From the NCBI RefSeq assembly GCF_003063375.1, contig NZ_NERY01000002.1:62001-126000 (forward strand): a DNA stretch of 64,000 nucleotides, written 5' to 3'. Shown piece by piece: positions 41,852 through 50,036 of this stretch. The position numbers and the translations under genes are program-made. This stretch comes from Limnohabitans sp. MMS-10A-178 (GTDB lineage: Bacteria; Pseudomonadota; Gammaproteobacteria; Burkholderiales; Burkholderiaceae_C). Each line of letters opens with the position of its first letter. Positions within the stretch are counted from its first letter, which is position 1. Under the pieces are notes generated by a model. It saw only the letters and a list, made by a program, of their open reading frames with translations. It searched no databases and was not told where the DNA came from.

Positions 41852-42831
41852 TCCATGGCGATCTTGCGATCTTTAATGAGTTTGGCCCATCGCTCACGGT
41901 CTTGAATCATGCGCTGCTGAAAAGAATCTGGTGTCATGGCCACTGTTTCCATGGCCAGTCCAAGCAGTTGTTGTTTTAAGGCTGTTTCGGCAAGCGACTC
42001 TTCAACGACCTTTCTCATTTGCGAAATGATTGGCGCAGGAGTGCCTTCGACTGCAAAAAGTGCAGACCATTGCGGAACATCAATGTCGCCTGCACCGCTT
42101 TCAGAAAGAGTAGGGGTATCGGGCAGAATGCTAGAGCGACGCTTCGTGCTCACTGCCAATGCAATTAGTTTTCCTGATTTGATGTGCGGCAACACAGCGG
42201 CAGCACCTAGAACAGCCAAATTAACTTGACCCGAAATAACGTCATTCACTGCCTGCCCACCCCCCTTGTATGGAATGTGCAGCAAGTTAACACCAAGGTT
42301 TTGAGAAAATAATTCTCCAACCAAATGTTGAATAGAGCCTTGACCGGAACTGGCGTAAGACACTTGGTCGGGTTTGCCTTTGGCGCGTGCTTGTAAATCT
42401 TGGATTGTTTTCAGACCAGATGAGGGTGCTGTCACGACAACAATGGGCTGAAACGACAAAACAGCAATTGGGGTGAATGTTTTGGTTAAGTCCCAGGGCA
42501 TTGTACGAAACAAGGGCAGCAAGGAGACCGAGTCAGAAGCTACCAAAAAAGTATGCTGATCTTTGGCTGCGCGAAGCGTGGTCTCTACGCCCAATGAACC
42601 GTTGGCACCGGGCTTGTTGTCTACCAAAACTGCTTGCCCAAGTCGTTTCCTTGCGCTTTCACCTACCAATCGAGCTACAACGTCATTAGAGCCGCCCGCT
42701 GGAAATGGAACAACTAAGTTGATTGCTTTGCTAGGCCAATCCTGTGCCAAGGCTCCCTTGGACATTAACATTGCTGTTAAGGCAGTCCAACCCAAGCGTT
42801 GAGTAAATTGTCGTTTTGAAATGGCAGTCAT
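41848..42831 (-). CDS. Bug/TctC-family periplasmic solute-binding protein
   Basis: 327 aa with a signal peptide ending at about GALAQ. Motifs: DWPSKAINLVVPFPAGGSNDVVARLVGE, VDNKPGANGSLGVE, YASSGQGSIQHLVGELFSQ, LLHIPYKGGGQAVNDVISGQVNLAV. Coupled to the sulfatase by a 4-bp overlap. I infer it captures a sulfated or related organic acid for the sulfatase. No TctA/TctB membrane genes nearby. Confidence 0.9.
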   Translation of the reverse strand: MTAISKRQFTQRLGWTALTAMLMSKGALAQDWPSKAINLVVPFPAGGSNDVVARLVGESARKRLGQAVLVDNKPGANGSLGVETTLRAAKDQHTFLVASDSVSLLPLFRTMPWDLTKTFTPIAVLSFQPIVVVTAPSSGLKTIQDLQARAKGKPDQVSYASSGQGSIQHLVGELFSQNLGVNLLHIPYKGGGQAVNDVISGQVNLAVLGAAAVLPHIKSGKLIALAVSTKRRSSILPDTPTLSESGAGDIDVPQWSALFAVEGTPAPIISQMRKVVEESLAETALKQQLLGLAMETVAMTPDSFQQRMIQDRERWAKLIKDRKIAME

Positions 42832-42891
42832 AGTTCTGGTGTTTCATGGATAACCACTCCAGTTTAACGGGTTGTAGATGCTTTGAAATCA

Positions 42892-45006
42892 TCAATAGAC
42901 AAAACGAACGGTCAGTCTCAGGTTTCTAGGGGCCCCCGCATACAAGTAGTAATGGCCATACTGCTTAGGTGATTCTCTCCAATAAGCCCGATTGGTGGCG
43001 TTTTCCAACGCCAGCGACCAGTCGATGCTCTTGCCTGCAACTTTGGTGCTGTAGTGAGCCGCCAAATCTGCGGTGGTCCAAGCTGGCAAAGTCATGGCGC
43101 CGCCTTCCATCAAGTCGCGTTGGCCTTCATGGCTTAAGCGCACAGTGGTGCGCAGGCCAGGCACTTGGGTCCAGCGGTATTCCGCTGCAGCACGCACCAC
43201 CATTGACGGCACGTTCAAGGGACGTTGGCCGTTTTGGCCAGGATCGATAACAGCATCAGCACGTTTTGCATCAAGCCAAGTGGCAGCGGTGTCCAGTCTC
43301 CACTGCTTGCTGCGGTAGCCCATGCCCAATTCCACACCTTTGTGGTTGGCAACACCATCTAATTGTCGGGTGCATGAGTTGGCCTCTTCGCACGCACCTT
43401 GATCGCCCCAAACGGGGCGTGTGATGTCAAACAAAGCGGCGTTCCAAAGCCATTCACCTTGCGCGCCTTTGAAGCCCAATTCTTTCTGAGTACTTTTCGC
43501 AGAAGGCAGTGCTACGCCAGCATTGGTATAGCGGCTGCGATTGGGGGTAACTTGTGCCTCTACACCCTGGCCATAGCTGACATAGCCCGTGGTGTTGTAA
43601 GGCAGTTTGCGGCTGAAGGCAAGCCAGGGCGTGGTGAAGGTGCGCGCGTCGTGCGTCGCTCGGCTGCCATCTGTGCGTTGGCTGTCTCGTTGAATCTGGC
43701 TTGTTCGTAGACCCAACCAAAGGTCGGCCATTGGATGAACACGAACGCGATCTTTGACGCTGATTTCGGTTGAGTACTCCTGGCGGTTGGTGTTCAGTTC
43801 TGTTGGCTCAGGTGCAGCGGTACTTTCCCCAACACCCATCAAGCTGCCAGTGCCAGCCCAGTTGTAGGCTTGCATAGGAGAGAGCTTGTCGATTTGTCGT
43901 TGGCGCAACCAAGAGAAGCTAAGGTCGTGTTGAATACCAGCCAGCTTGACTTGGCCCGTCAATTCTGTCTTCAAGGCATCGTTGATGCGGCGCTCGTTTT
44001 CACTGCGATAGTCGTACAAGTCAAATGTTTTGTCGCTGCAAAAACGATCGTAATTCCCCTCTGCATAGCAGCCGTAGGCGTAGCTTAAGCGGTCGTCTGT
44101 TTTTAAACGTTGCGCGCCAAGTTGGGTGGTCCACATCCAACCGTTGTCTAAGCGATGCTTCAAGCGCATGCTGCCTGTGAGGCCATCAAAGACGCCAGGT
44201 ACCGACCAGCTTTGTTTGGAAAAATTGGTGTGTCCCAAAACAGGTGAGGGCAGTGTGTTGCCCGTGATGCTTGCCGCATTCACGCCCATTTGTTGCCTGC
44301 TGCTGCTTTCCATTTCCCATTCAAGGCGAGTGTTTGCATTGATGCGCCAGTCCATGGCCAATGCCAACAACTGGCGATGGCCTTTTGCATTACGCACATA
44401 GGGATTGAGATCCTCGTAGGCAGCATTGACTCGGTAACCCACAGCATTGTTTTCACCAAATCGACCGCCAAGATCGAGTGCGACGGCGCTGTTGTTGCCA
44501 TTGCCATAACTAAAGGTGAGGCTTCGAGTGCCAACTTCTCCAGAGTTGGGTGGTCGCTTCAGCACGTAGTTGGCCAAACCACCTGGTGCGCTGGTGCCCG
44601 CTTGAATGCCGCTGGTGCCTTTGAAGAGTTCGATGCGCTCTTTGTTGTCCAAGGGAATCATGGTTTCGGCGTTGATGGGCAAGCCCTCACGGCGATAGTT
44701 GTATCGATTGTCCAGCATGAAACCACGCACGCTTAGCATGTCCCAATAAGCGGGCGAGTTGTAGCTGTCGGTTACCGAGGAATCTAAACGCAAGGCATCA
44801 GAAATGCGTTGTGCGCCCAAATCGCGCAAAGTGGCGTTGTCTATATTAATGGCGCTGAACGGTGCTTCACGCAACCTGAGGCCTTCAAAACCACTGACTT
44901 GTTGTGCTGCAGGGCTGGTGATCAAAACGGTGTTGTTTTGGGCAATAGCAGAGGCACTGGCAAGCAGCAGCGCGTGGCAAGTTAATTTTGGCAAATGGTG
45001 TGCCAT
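42892..45006 (-). CDS. TonB-dependent outer-membrane receptor under thiamine-pyrophosphate control
   Basis: About 704 aa. A signal peptide is followed by a plug domain (ALRLDSSVTDSYNSPAYWDMLSVRGFMLDNR...GLANYVLKRPP) and a 22-strand-type barrel ending in aromatic FVY. The plug is of the siderophore-receptor type. I use the ATG at 45006 (GAAGGAAA upstream); another ATG lies 5 codons earlier. A TPP riboswitch lies about 80 bp upstream, so the likely ligand is thiamine, a thiamine precursor or a related compound and not iron-siderophore. Confidence 0.88.
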   Translation of the reverse strand: MAHHLPKLTCHALLLASASAIAQNNTVLITSPAAQQVSGFEGLRLREAPFSAINIDNATLRDLGAQRISDALRLDSSVTDSYNSPAYWDMLSVRGFMLDNRYNYRREGLPINAETMIPLDNKERIELFKGTSGIQAGTSAPGGLANYVLKRPPNSGEVGTRSLTFSYGNGNNSAVALDLGGRFGENNAVGYRVNAAYEDLNPYVRNAKGHRQLLALAMDWRINANTRLEWEMESSSRQQMGVNAASITGNTLPSPVLGHTNFSKQSWSVPGVFDGLTGSMRLKHRLDNGWMWTTQLGAQRLKTDDRLSYAYGCYAEGNYDRFCSDKTFDLYDYRSENERRINDALKTELTGQVKLAGIQHDLSFSWLRQRQIDKLSPMQAYNWAGTGSLMGVGESTAAPEPTELNTNRQEYSTEISVKDRVRVHPMADLWLGLRTSQIQRDSQRTDGSRATHDARTFTTPWLAFSRKLPYNTTGYVSYGQGVEAQVTPNRSRYTNAGVALPSAKSTQKELGFKGAQGEWLWNAALFDITRPVWGDQGACEEANSCTRQLDGVANHKGVELGMGYRSKQWRLDTAATWLDAKRADAVIDPGQNGQRPLNVPSMVVRAAAEYRWTQVPGLRTTVRLSHEGQRDLMEGGAMTLPAWTTADLAAHYSTKVAGKSIDWSLALENATNRAYWRESPKQYGHYYLYAGAPRNLRLTVRFVY

Positions 45007-45088
45007 TGCGTTTTCCTTCAACGAAATGGCAGGTCGGCTGGATCATTCAACGTGTGTTGGCAATTGAGTATTTGCCTCGTTGTTTAGA

Positions 45089-45180
45089 CAAGCTTCCCTG
45101 CGCGAGGATTACCTCAATCAGGTTCAAAGGGACTTTCTCAGTCTTAGCTTTTCAGCTAAAACACCCCTAGCGGTTGCGGC
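45089..45180 (-). promoter_or_regulatory. TPP (thi-box) riboswitch
   Basis: On the minus strand the conserved elements appear in order: CTAGGGGTG, then GACTGAGA, then AACCTGATT, GGTAAT and CGCGCAGGGAAGC, which close the P1-P5 architecture. A variable stem TTTTAGCTGAAAAGCTAA forms P3. It precedes the TonB-dependent receptor by about 80 nt. High TPP should shut the gene off. No strong terminator follows, so control of translation is more likely. Confidence 0.92.
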
Positions 45181-45225
45181 TACAAACTGTCTTATGCAGT
45201 GTCGTTTGCGGTTGCGGGTTGAATT

Positions 45226-46254
45226 CTACGACACACCCAAGAGCTTGTGAAGCTGGGTAGAAGTTGTGGTGTATTGAAGTAGGGTTTTTTGGTTGGGACG
45301 AAGCAGGGCAGATGCGCCAAAAGCCGCCAAGGTTGCTTCATGAAACCCACAAACAATAAGTTTCTTTTTACCAGGGTAGGTGTTGATGTCGCCTACCGCA
45401 AAGATGCCGTGGGCTTGTGTGGCATAGGTCTCGGTGTTGACCGGCAATTGCTTTCGCTCCATAGCCAAACCCCAATCGCTAATAGGGCCGAGCTTGGGTG
45501 AGATACCCAGACACAAGAGCATTGCATCTGCAGGCAAAACTTCTGTATCGCCCTGCGCGTTGAGAATTTCCAAGCCTGTGAGTTGGTCACCCGTTTGGTT
45601 CAAGGCTGTAGGCTGCCCGGCCACAAAACGCATTGTCTTGTCAGCGCATGCTTGCCGCATCTGTTCGATGGCTTGAGGGGCGGCCTGAAACTGATCGCGC
45701 CTGTGAAGCAGGGTCACACTGGCAGCGGCATTGACCCCCATGCGCCAGCGAGTGCAAGCTTCTAGTGCGGCATCATTGTCGCCCAGCACCACCAAGTGTT
45801 TGCCTTTGAAGCTTGTCTCGTCTGCCGCTTCATGAAAGATGTGTTTGCCCAACAGTGTTTCAAAACCTGCCAAGCTCAGTGTGCGCTTAACGAATGCACC
45901 CACACCTGCGGCGATGAAAACAGTGGCTGCTTTGAATTGTGTGCCTTTGTCGGTTTGCACATGCCACTGGCCATCTTCTGTGGGCTTGAGCAGACTGACC
46001 AATTCTTGAAGATGAAACTGTGGCGAAAAGGGCTTGATTTGCTTTTGCAGTTGGTCAATCAGTTCTTGACCTGTGCAAAGCGGAATACCAGGAATATCGT
46101 AGATGGGTTTGTCGGCATAAAGTTCTGCACATTGGCCGCCCACCTGCGGCAACGCATCCACCACATGGCAGCGGATGTCTTGAAGCCCTAGTTGAAACGC
46201 TTGGAACAGGCCCACAGGCCCTGCGCCAATGATCAAGGCTTCGGTTTGAATCAA
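45226..46254 (-). CDS. Ferredoxin--NADP reductase (thioredoxin-reductase-like type)
   Basis: 342 aa from a TTG at 46254 that overlaps the ferredoxin stop; a longer frame would run through the ferredoxin gene. FAD motif [35 protein letters not shown], the NADPH loop [12 protein letters not shown], and the C-terminal [18 protein letters not shown]. There is no CxxC redox site between the domains, as expected for type 2 FNR. Cotranscribed with fdxA, near the sulfate-assimilation operon, where it may reduce ferredoxin for sulfite reductase. Confidence 0.88.
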   Translation of the reverse strand: MIQTEALIIGAGPVGLFQAFQLGLQDIRCHVVDALPQVGGQCAELYADKPIYDIPGIPLCTGQELIDQLQKQIKPFSPQFHLQELVSLLKPTEDGQWHVQTDKGTQFKAATVFIAAGVGAFVKRTLSLAGFETLLGKHIFHEAADETSFKGKHLVVLGDNDAALEACTRWRMGVNAAASVTLLHRRDQFQAAPQAIEQMRQACADKTMRFVAGQPTALNQTGDQLTGLEILNAQGDTEVLPADAMLLCLGISPKLGPISDWGLAMERKQLPVNTETYATQAHGIFAVGDINTYPGKKKLIVCGFHEATLAAFGASALLRPNQKTLLQYTTTSTQLHKLLGVS

Positions 46255-46580
46255 CGGATCAACTCGCTCAGTTTGCCTGTCTTGTCTTTCCAATCGTCTG
46301 CATCTGGCATGGGCGTTTTGCGCTTGGTGATGCTTTTCCATGTGGGCAGCAAGGCCAACTCGGCATTGAGCTTGGTCATGTGAACTTGGTCGGCTGGCAG
46401 GTCTTCTTCTGCATAGATGGCATTGACGGGGCATTCGGGAATGCACACGGCGCAATCGATGCACTCGTCGGGGTCAATGGTGAGGAAATTGGGGCCTTCA
46501 CGGAAGCAGTCAACTGGGCAGACATCCACACAGTCGGTGTATTTGCAACGGATACAGGATTCAGAAACAACGTGGGTCAT
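46251..46580 (-). CDS. fdxA: 7Fe-8S ferredoxin FdxA
   Basis: 109 aa, [29 protein letters not shown]...[16 protein letters not shown]. The [3Fe-4S] and [4Fe-4S] cysteines match FdxA, with the usual polar C-terminal extension. The stop overlaps the start of the FAD reductase by 4 bp (TTGA). Small electron carrier in the cytoplasm. Confidence 0.93.
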   Translation of the reverse strand: MTHVVSESCIRCKYTDCVDVCPVDCFREGPNFLTIDPDECIDCAVCIPECPVNAIYAEEDLPADQVHMTKLNAELALLPTWKSITKRKTPMPDADDWKDKTGKLSELIR

Positions 46581-46667
46581 GACAGTTTGAAATAGCTAGA
46601 ACGTTAATGAACACCATGGGGAAGGTGTTCGAAAGTGGGCATTTTAAGGCAGTTAAGAGGGTCTGTC

Positions 46668-47921
46668 TCAATTCACCAACACTGCGCCTGAGGTCTTATG
46701 ACTGGCCGTATCAACCAAAATCAGGGCTCCCAAGATGCGAGATTGGTTAAATGGCAGCGTCATAAGGGGTTCTTGGAAGGCCAAAGTGACGAGACCCACG
46801 GCATTGGCGGGCAATTCTGTAGCCTCCTCTTCGGCCAAAGTATGGATGTTCAAGCGGTGCAAGATGCGTTGGACTTTGGCCTTGACCCAGCGGTGACCAT
46901 GCAAGGCCCAATAAAGTCGACCTGCTACCAAGGGCTCGTCGTCCATCCAGTCCACAGTGCCATCAATTTGACGTTGACCTTCCAAGTTGGAGTCAGAGGC
47001 AACAAGCCAATCGCCCCTAGACACATCTACCTCGCGGTCTAATACCAGGCCGGCGCTTTGGCCTGAGACATTGGATTTGTCTTGGCGAGTTGCCGATAGC
47101 ACCTGCGCCACTGTGGCAGTTTGTCCACTTGGGAAAACTTTGACCGCTTGGCCTACACGCAAGGTACCTGTGGCCACTCTGCCCCAGAAAACACGGCGGC
47201 CCTGAGAGGTGACGTTGGAGTCGTGGAATTTTTCAACCCATTGCACTGGAAAGCTCAAGGCAATTTCGGACTCAGCAGGGGTGCTGGGCAAGGTTTCCAA
47301 AATTTGCAACAAATTGGGGCCGCTGTAGCCACACCAGTGATCTTGACTGTCCACCACATTCCAGCCTTTGAGCGCATAAATGGGGACCCATGCATTGACC
47401 TTGATGCCGGCTTCGGTGGCAAATTTAGCCAATGCACCTTGAATGTTCCGATACGCCAAAGCGGCGTCATCAACTGCATCGAGTTTGTTGATTGCAAACA
47501 CCACCGAAGGAACACGGAGCAACTTCAAGAGCAAGCTGTGACGGCGTGTTTGAGGCAACAAGGAAAGTTGGGCATCTTTCCAATCGAGCTTGGTGGCATC
47601 CACCAATACCACTGCCGCATCGGCACTGGAAGCGGCTGTGACCATGTTGCGGGTGTATTGTTCGTGTCCTGGTGCGTCACCAATGATGAACTTGCGTGTT
47701 TCGGTGCTGAAGTAGCGGTAGGCCACATCGATGGTAATGCCCTGTTCGCGTTCAGCCGACAAGCCATCGGTGAGCAAGGCCAAATCGGTTTCGCCTTGGC
47801 GCTGCACGCCAGCCAGATGGTCTTGCAATACAGCTTTGGTGTCTACCAGCAAACGGCCAATGAGGGTGCTCTTGCCATCGTCAACAGACCCGCATGTGAT
47901 GAATTTGAGTGCGTTGGTCAT
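46668..47921 (-). CDS. cysN: Sulfate adenylyltransferase subunit 1 (GTPase)
   Basis: 417 aa. GTPase motifs: GSVDDGKST (G1), DAPGH (G3) and NKLD (G4), followed by EF-Tu-like domains. It lacks a CysC kinase extension. With CysD it makes APS from ATP and sulfate, driven by GTP hydrolysis. The ATG overlaps the cysD stop by one base (TAATG). No cysC gene appears nearby, in line with direct APS reduction by the adjacent cysH. Confidence 0.94.
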   Translation of the reverse strand: MTNALKFITCGSVDDGKSTLIGRLLVDTKAVLQDHLAGVQRQGETDLALLTDGLSAEREQGITIDVAYRYFSTETRKFIIGDAPGHEQYTRNMVTAASSADAAVVLVDATKLDWKDAQLSLLPQTRRHSLLLKLLRVPSVVFAINKLDAVDDAALAYRNIQGALAKFATEAGIKVNAWVPIYALKGWNVVDSQDHWCGYSGPNLLQILETLPSTPAESEIALSFPVQWVEKFHDSNVTSQGRRVFWGRVATGTLRVGQAVKVFPSGQTATVAQVLSATRQDKSNVSGQSAGLVLDREVDVSRGDWLVASDSNLEGQRQIDGTVDWMDDEPLVAGRLYWALHGHRWVKAKVQRILHRLNIHTLAEEEATELPANAVGLVTLAFQEPLMTLPFNQSRILGALILVDTASHKTSGAVLVN

Positions 47922-48865
47922 TAAAAGTATCCGTCTTTTTTGCGCTTTTCCATGGAGGCTTCAGAGGTCTTGTCGTCCATGCGCGTGGCGCCGCGTTCGC
48001 TCACTTCTGCAGCCAATGTTTCAATCACAATTTCTTCTGGGGTGGCTGCGGTGCTTGCCACTGGGCAGGTGCAGGTGATATCGCCAACGGTTCGAAAGCG
48101 GACGTCTCTCATTTCAACCTGCTCGCCATCTTTGGGAGGCGTGAGGTCTGTGACAGGGACCAACAGGCCGCGGCGGTCAACCACCTCCCGCTTGTGCGTG
48201 TAGTAGATGGACGGCAACGCAATGTTCTCGCGGGCAATGTATTGCCACACATCGAGCTCGGTCCAATTGGAGATGGGAAACACGCGAAAGTGCTCGCCAG
48301 GTTGCAATTTGGTATTGAACAAGGACCACAGCTCGGGGCGCTGTGATTTGGGTTGCCATTGGCCAAAGCTGTCACGGTGACTAAAAATGCGCTCTTTGGC
48401 GCGGGCCTTTTCTTCGTCACGCCGCGCACCCCCAATGAGTGCGTCAAACTTAAATTCATCAATGGCTTCAAGCAAGGTAACCGATTGGTGCACGTTGCGA
48501 GATTCGCCTGGATGTGCCAAGCGCACAGTGCCTCGTTTCATGGAATCTTCTACGCTGCGGACAATCAGTTCGGCGCCCAATTGCTTGGCGCGGAAATCTC
48601 GGAAGTCGGTCACTTCTTTGAAGTTGTGACCGGTGTCAATCATCAGCAATGGATAAGGAATACGACCGCCTTTTTGTTTGTCGACAAAGGCTTTTTCGGC
48701 ACACTTGAGCATGACCAAGGAATCTTTGCCTCCAGAGAAAAGCAAGGTGGGACGTTCAAAGGCGGCAGCCACTTCGCGCAAGATAAAAATAGTTTCTTCT
48801 TCTAGAGCATCGAGGTGGGCGTTGCTGAGGTGATGCAACAGTTCGGGTTCAGTGCGTGCGTTCAT
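47921..48865 (-). CDS. cysD: Sulfate adenylyltransferase subunit 2
   Basis: 314 aa, PP-loop ATP pyrophosphatase LLFSGGKDSLVML, with IDTGHNFKEVTDFRD and the C-terminal FRTVGDITCTCPVAS. It catalyses the adenylyl transfer step of sulfate activation. Third to last in cysI-DUF934-cysH-cysD-cysN, 15 bp after cysH. Confidence 0.94.
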   Translation of the reverse strand: MNARTEPELLHHLSNAHLDALEEETIFILREVAAAFERPTLLFSGGKDSLVMLKCAEKAFVDKQKGGRIPYPLLMIDTGHNFKEVTDFRDFRAKQLGAELIVRSVEDSMKRGTVRLAHPGESRNVHQSVTLLEAIDEFKFDALIGGARRDEEKARAKERIFSHRDSFGQWQPKSQRPELWSLFNTKLQPGEHFRVFPISNWTELDVWQYIARENIALPSIYYTHKREVVDRRGLLVPVTDLTPPKDGEQVEMRDVRFRTVGDITCTCPVASTAATPEEIVIETLAAEVSERGATRMDDKTSEASMEKRKKDGYF

Positions 48866-48880
48866 ATGTTTTCCGTAGCC

Positions 48881-49642
48881 TTATTTCTGGGCATGCAAGC
48901 CACACTCTTTAGCGGCTTCGTCTTCCCACCACCAGCGGCCAGCGCGAAACTCCTCGCCCAAACTGATGGCGCGTGTGCAAGGTGCGCAGCCGATGCTTGG
49001 GAAAAACTGATCGTGCAGGGGGTTGTAGTCAACCTTGTTGACTGCGATGTACTGCCACACATCACCCCATGTCCAGTTGGCCAAGGGGTTGAGTTTGATT
49101 TGGCCTTTGGTGGCTTCGTCGCTACGGTCAATTAACGGCACTTCAGCGCGGTTGCTCGATTGTTCGCGGCGCAAACCTGTCACCCAAGCTCTTTGACCTT
49201 TGAGAGCCTCTGCCAAAGGCTCGAGTTTGCGAACTTGGCAGCAAGCCTTGCGAAGTTCTAGACTTTCGTACATGGCGTTTTGGCCATGCGTTTTGACGAA
49301 AGCAATGACTTTTTCTGTGGATGGCCGAAAAACATTCACGGCTCCTACCGAATGCGCTTGAGTGCGCTCTAAAAGCGCAAGCGTTTCGCGATGCAATGCA
49401 CCAGTTTCCAACACAAACACAGGAATGTTCAATGCATGGTGGTTGATCAAGTGCGTGATCACGACATCTTCTGCACCCAAGCTAGAGGCTTGCGTCACAG
49501 GGCTGAATTGACTTACCGCTTGTTTCAGAAGAGCCAATGTCTCTTCAACTTTTTCAGCATAGTTGACACTAGGATTGGCGTGCAAAGCAATGGCTTTTGG
49601 GAGATTGCCTTGAGGGCTGCGGCTTAATGATGACACGCTCAT
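48881..49642 (-). CDS. cysH: Assimilatory adenylylsulfate (APS) reductase
   Basis: 253 aa. Besides the PP-loop core and the C-terminal IGCAPCTRA, it carries the paired cysteines ACCQVRKLEPL, so the CC...CxxC set of the [4Fe-4S] APS reductase type is present, unlike enterobacterial PAPS reductase. It reduces APS to sulfite with thioredoxin. The start overlaps the DUF934 gene by 4 bp. Confidence 0.92.
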   Translation of the reverse strand: MSVSSLSRSPQGNLPKAIALHANPSVNYAEKVEETLALLKQAVSQFSPVTQASSLGAEDVVITHLINHHALNIPVFVLETGALHRETLALLERTQAHSVGAVNVFRPSTEKVIAFVKTHGQNAMYESLELRKACCQVRKLEPLAEALKGQRAWVTGLRREQSSNRAEVPLIDRSDEATKGQIKLNPLANWTWGDVWQYIAVNKVDYNPLHDQFFPSIGCAPCTRAISLGEEFRAGRWWWEDEAAKECGLHAQK

Positions 49643-50019
49643 GCTGCTGCCTTTGCAAACAAGGGCTGTGTGTCAACTGCTGAGCCTTGGTAAAAGGCGG
49701 GAAAGCGATCAAATTGCCGTTGGGCAGCGCTAGCATCCAGGCCTTCACGCAATACAGCGACATCAAATCCTGTGCGTGCCATGGCCACCAGCTGATCAAT
49801 GAGGACATCGCCCGTAGCGCGAATTTCACCTTGGAAACCCAAGCGGCGTCGAAGTAAAAAAGCTTGACTGTAAGCGCGGCCATCGGTGAATTTGGGAAAG
49901 TGCAAGTCGATGCGCTTAACCCCATCTAGCGAGACTGCGCGCGGATCAGCATCATTGGCCAAGCTGATGATGCTGGCGTCTGTGCCGGTTAAATGTTCTT
50001 GGAAAGATAAAATTTTCAT
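49639..50019 (-). CDS. DUF934 protein of the sulfate-assimilation operon
   Basis: 126 aa from the ATG at 50019; a TTG at 50040, overlapping the cysI stop, is possible. Family pattern: SLANDADPRAV...IDLHFPKFTDGRAYSQAFLLRRRLGFQGEIRATGDVLIDQLVAMARTGFDVAVL. It always travels with cysI and cysH in betaproteobacteria and is thought to assist sulfite reduction. The biochemical role is not settled. Confidence 0.88.
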   Translation of the reverse strand: MKILSFQEHLTGTDASIISLANDADPRAVSLDGVKRIDLHFPKFTDGRAYSQAFLLRRRLGFQGEIRATGDVLIDQLVAMARTGFDVAVLREGLDASAAQRQFDRFPAFYQGSAVDTQPLFAKAAA

Positions 50020-50036
50020 CACATTGAATCCGTGTT

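Noticed and set aside
45006-45088. Intrinsic terminator as expression platform of the TPP riboswitch
   Set aside because: No GC-rich stem followed by T residues between the riboswitch and the receptor start. Control of translation is more plausible.
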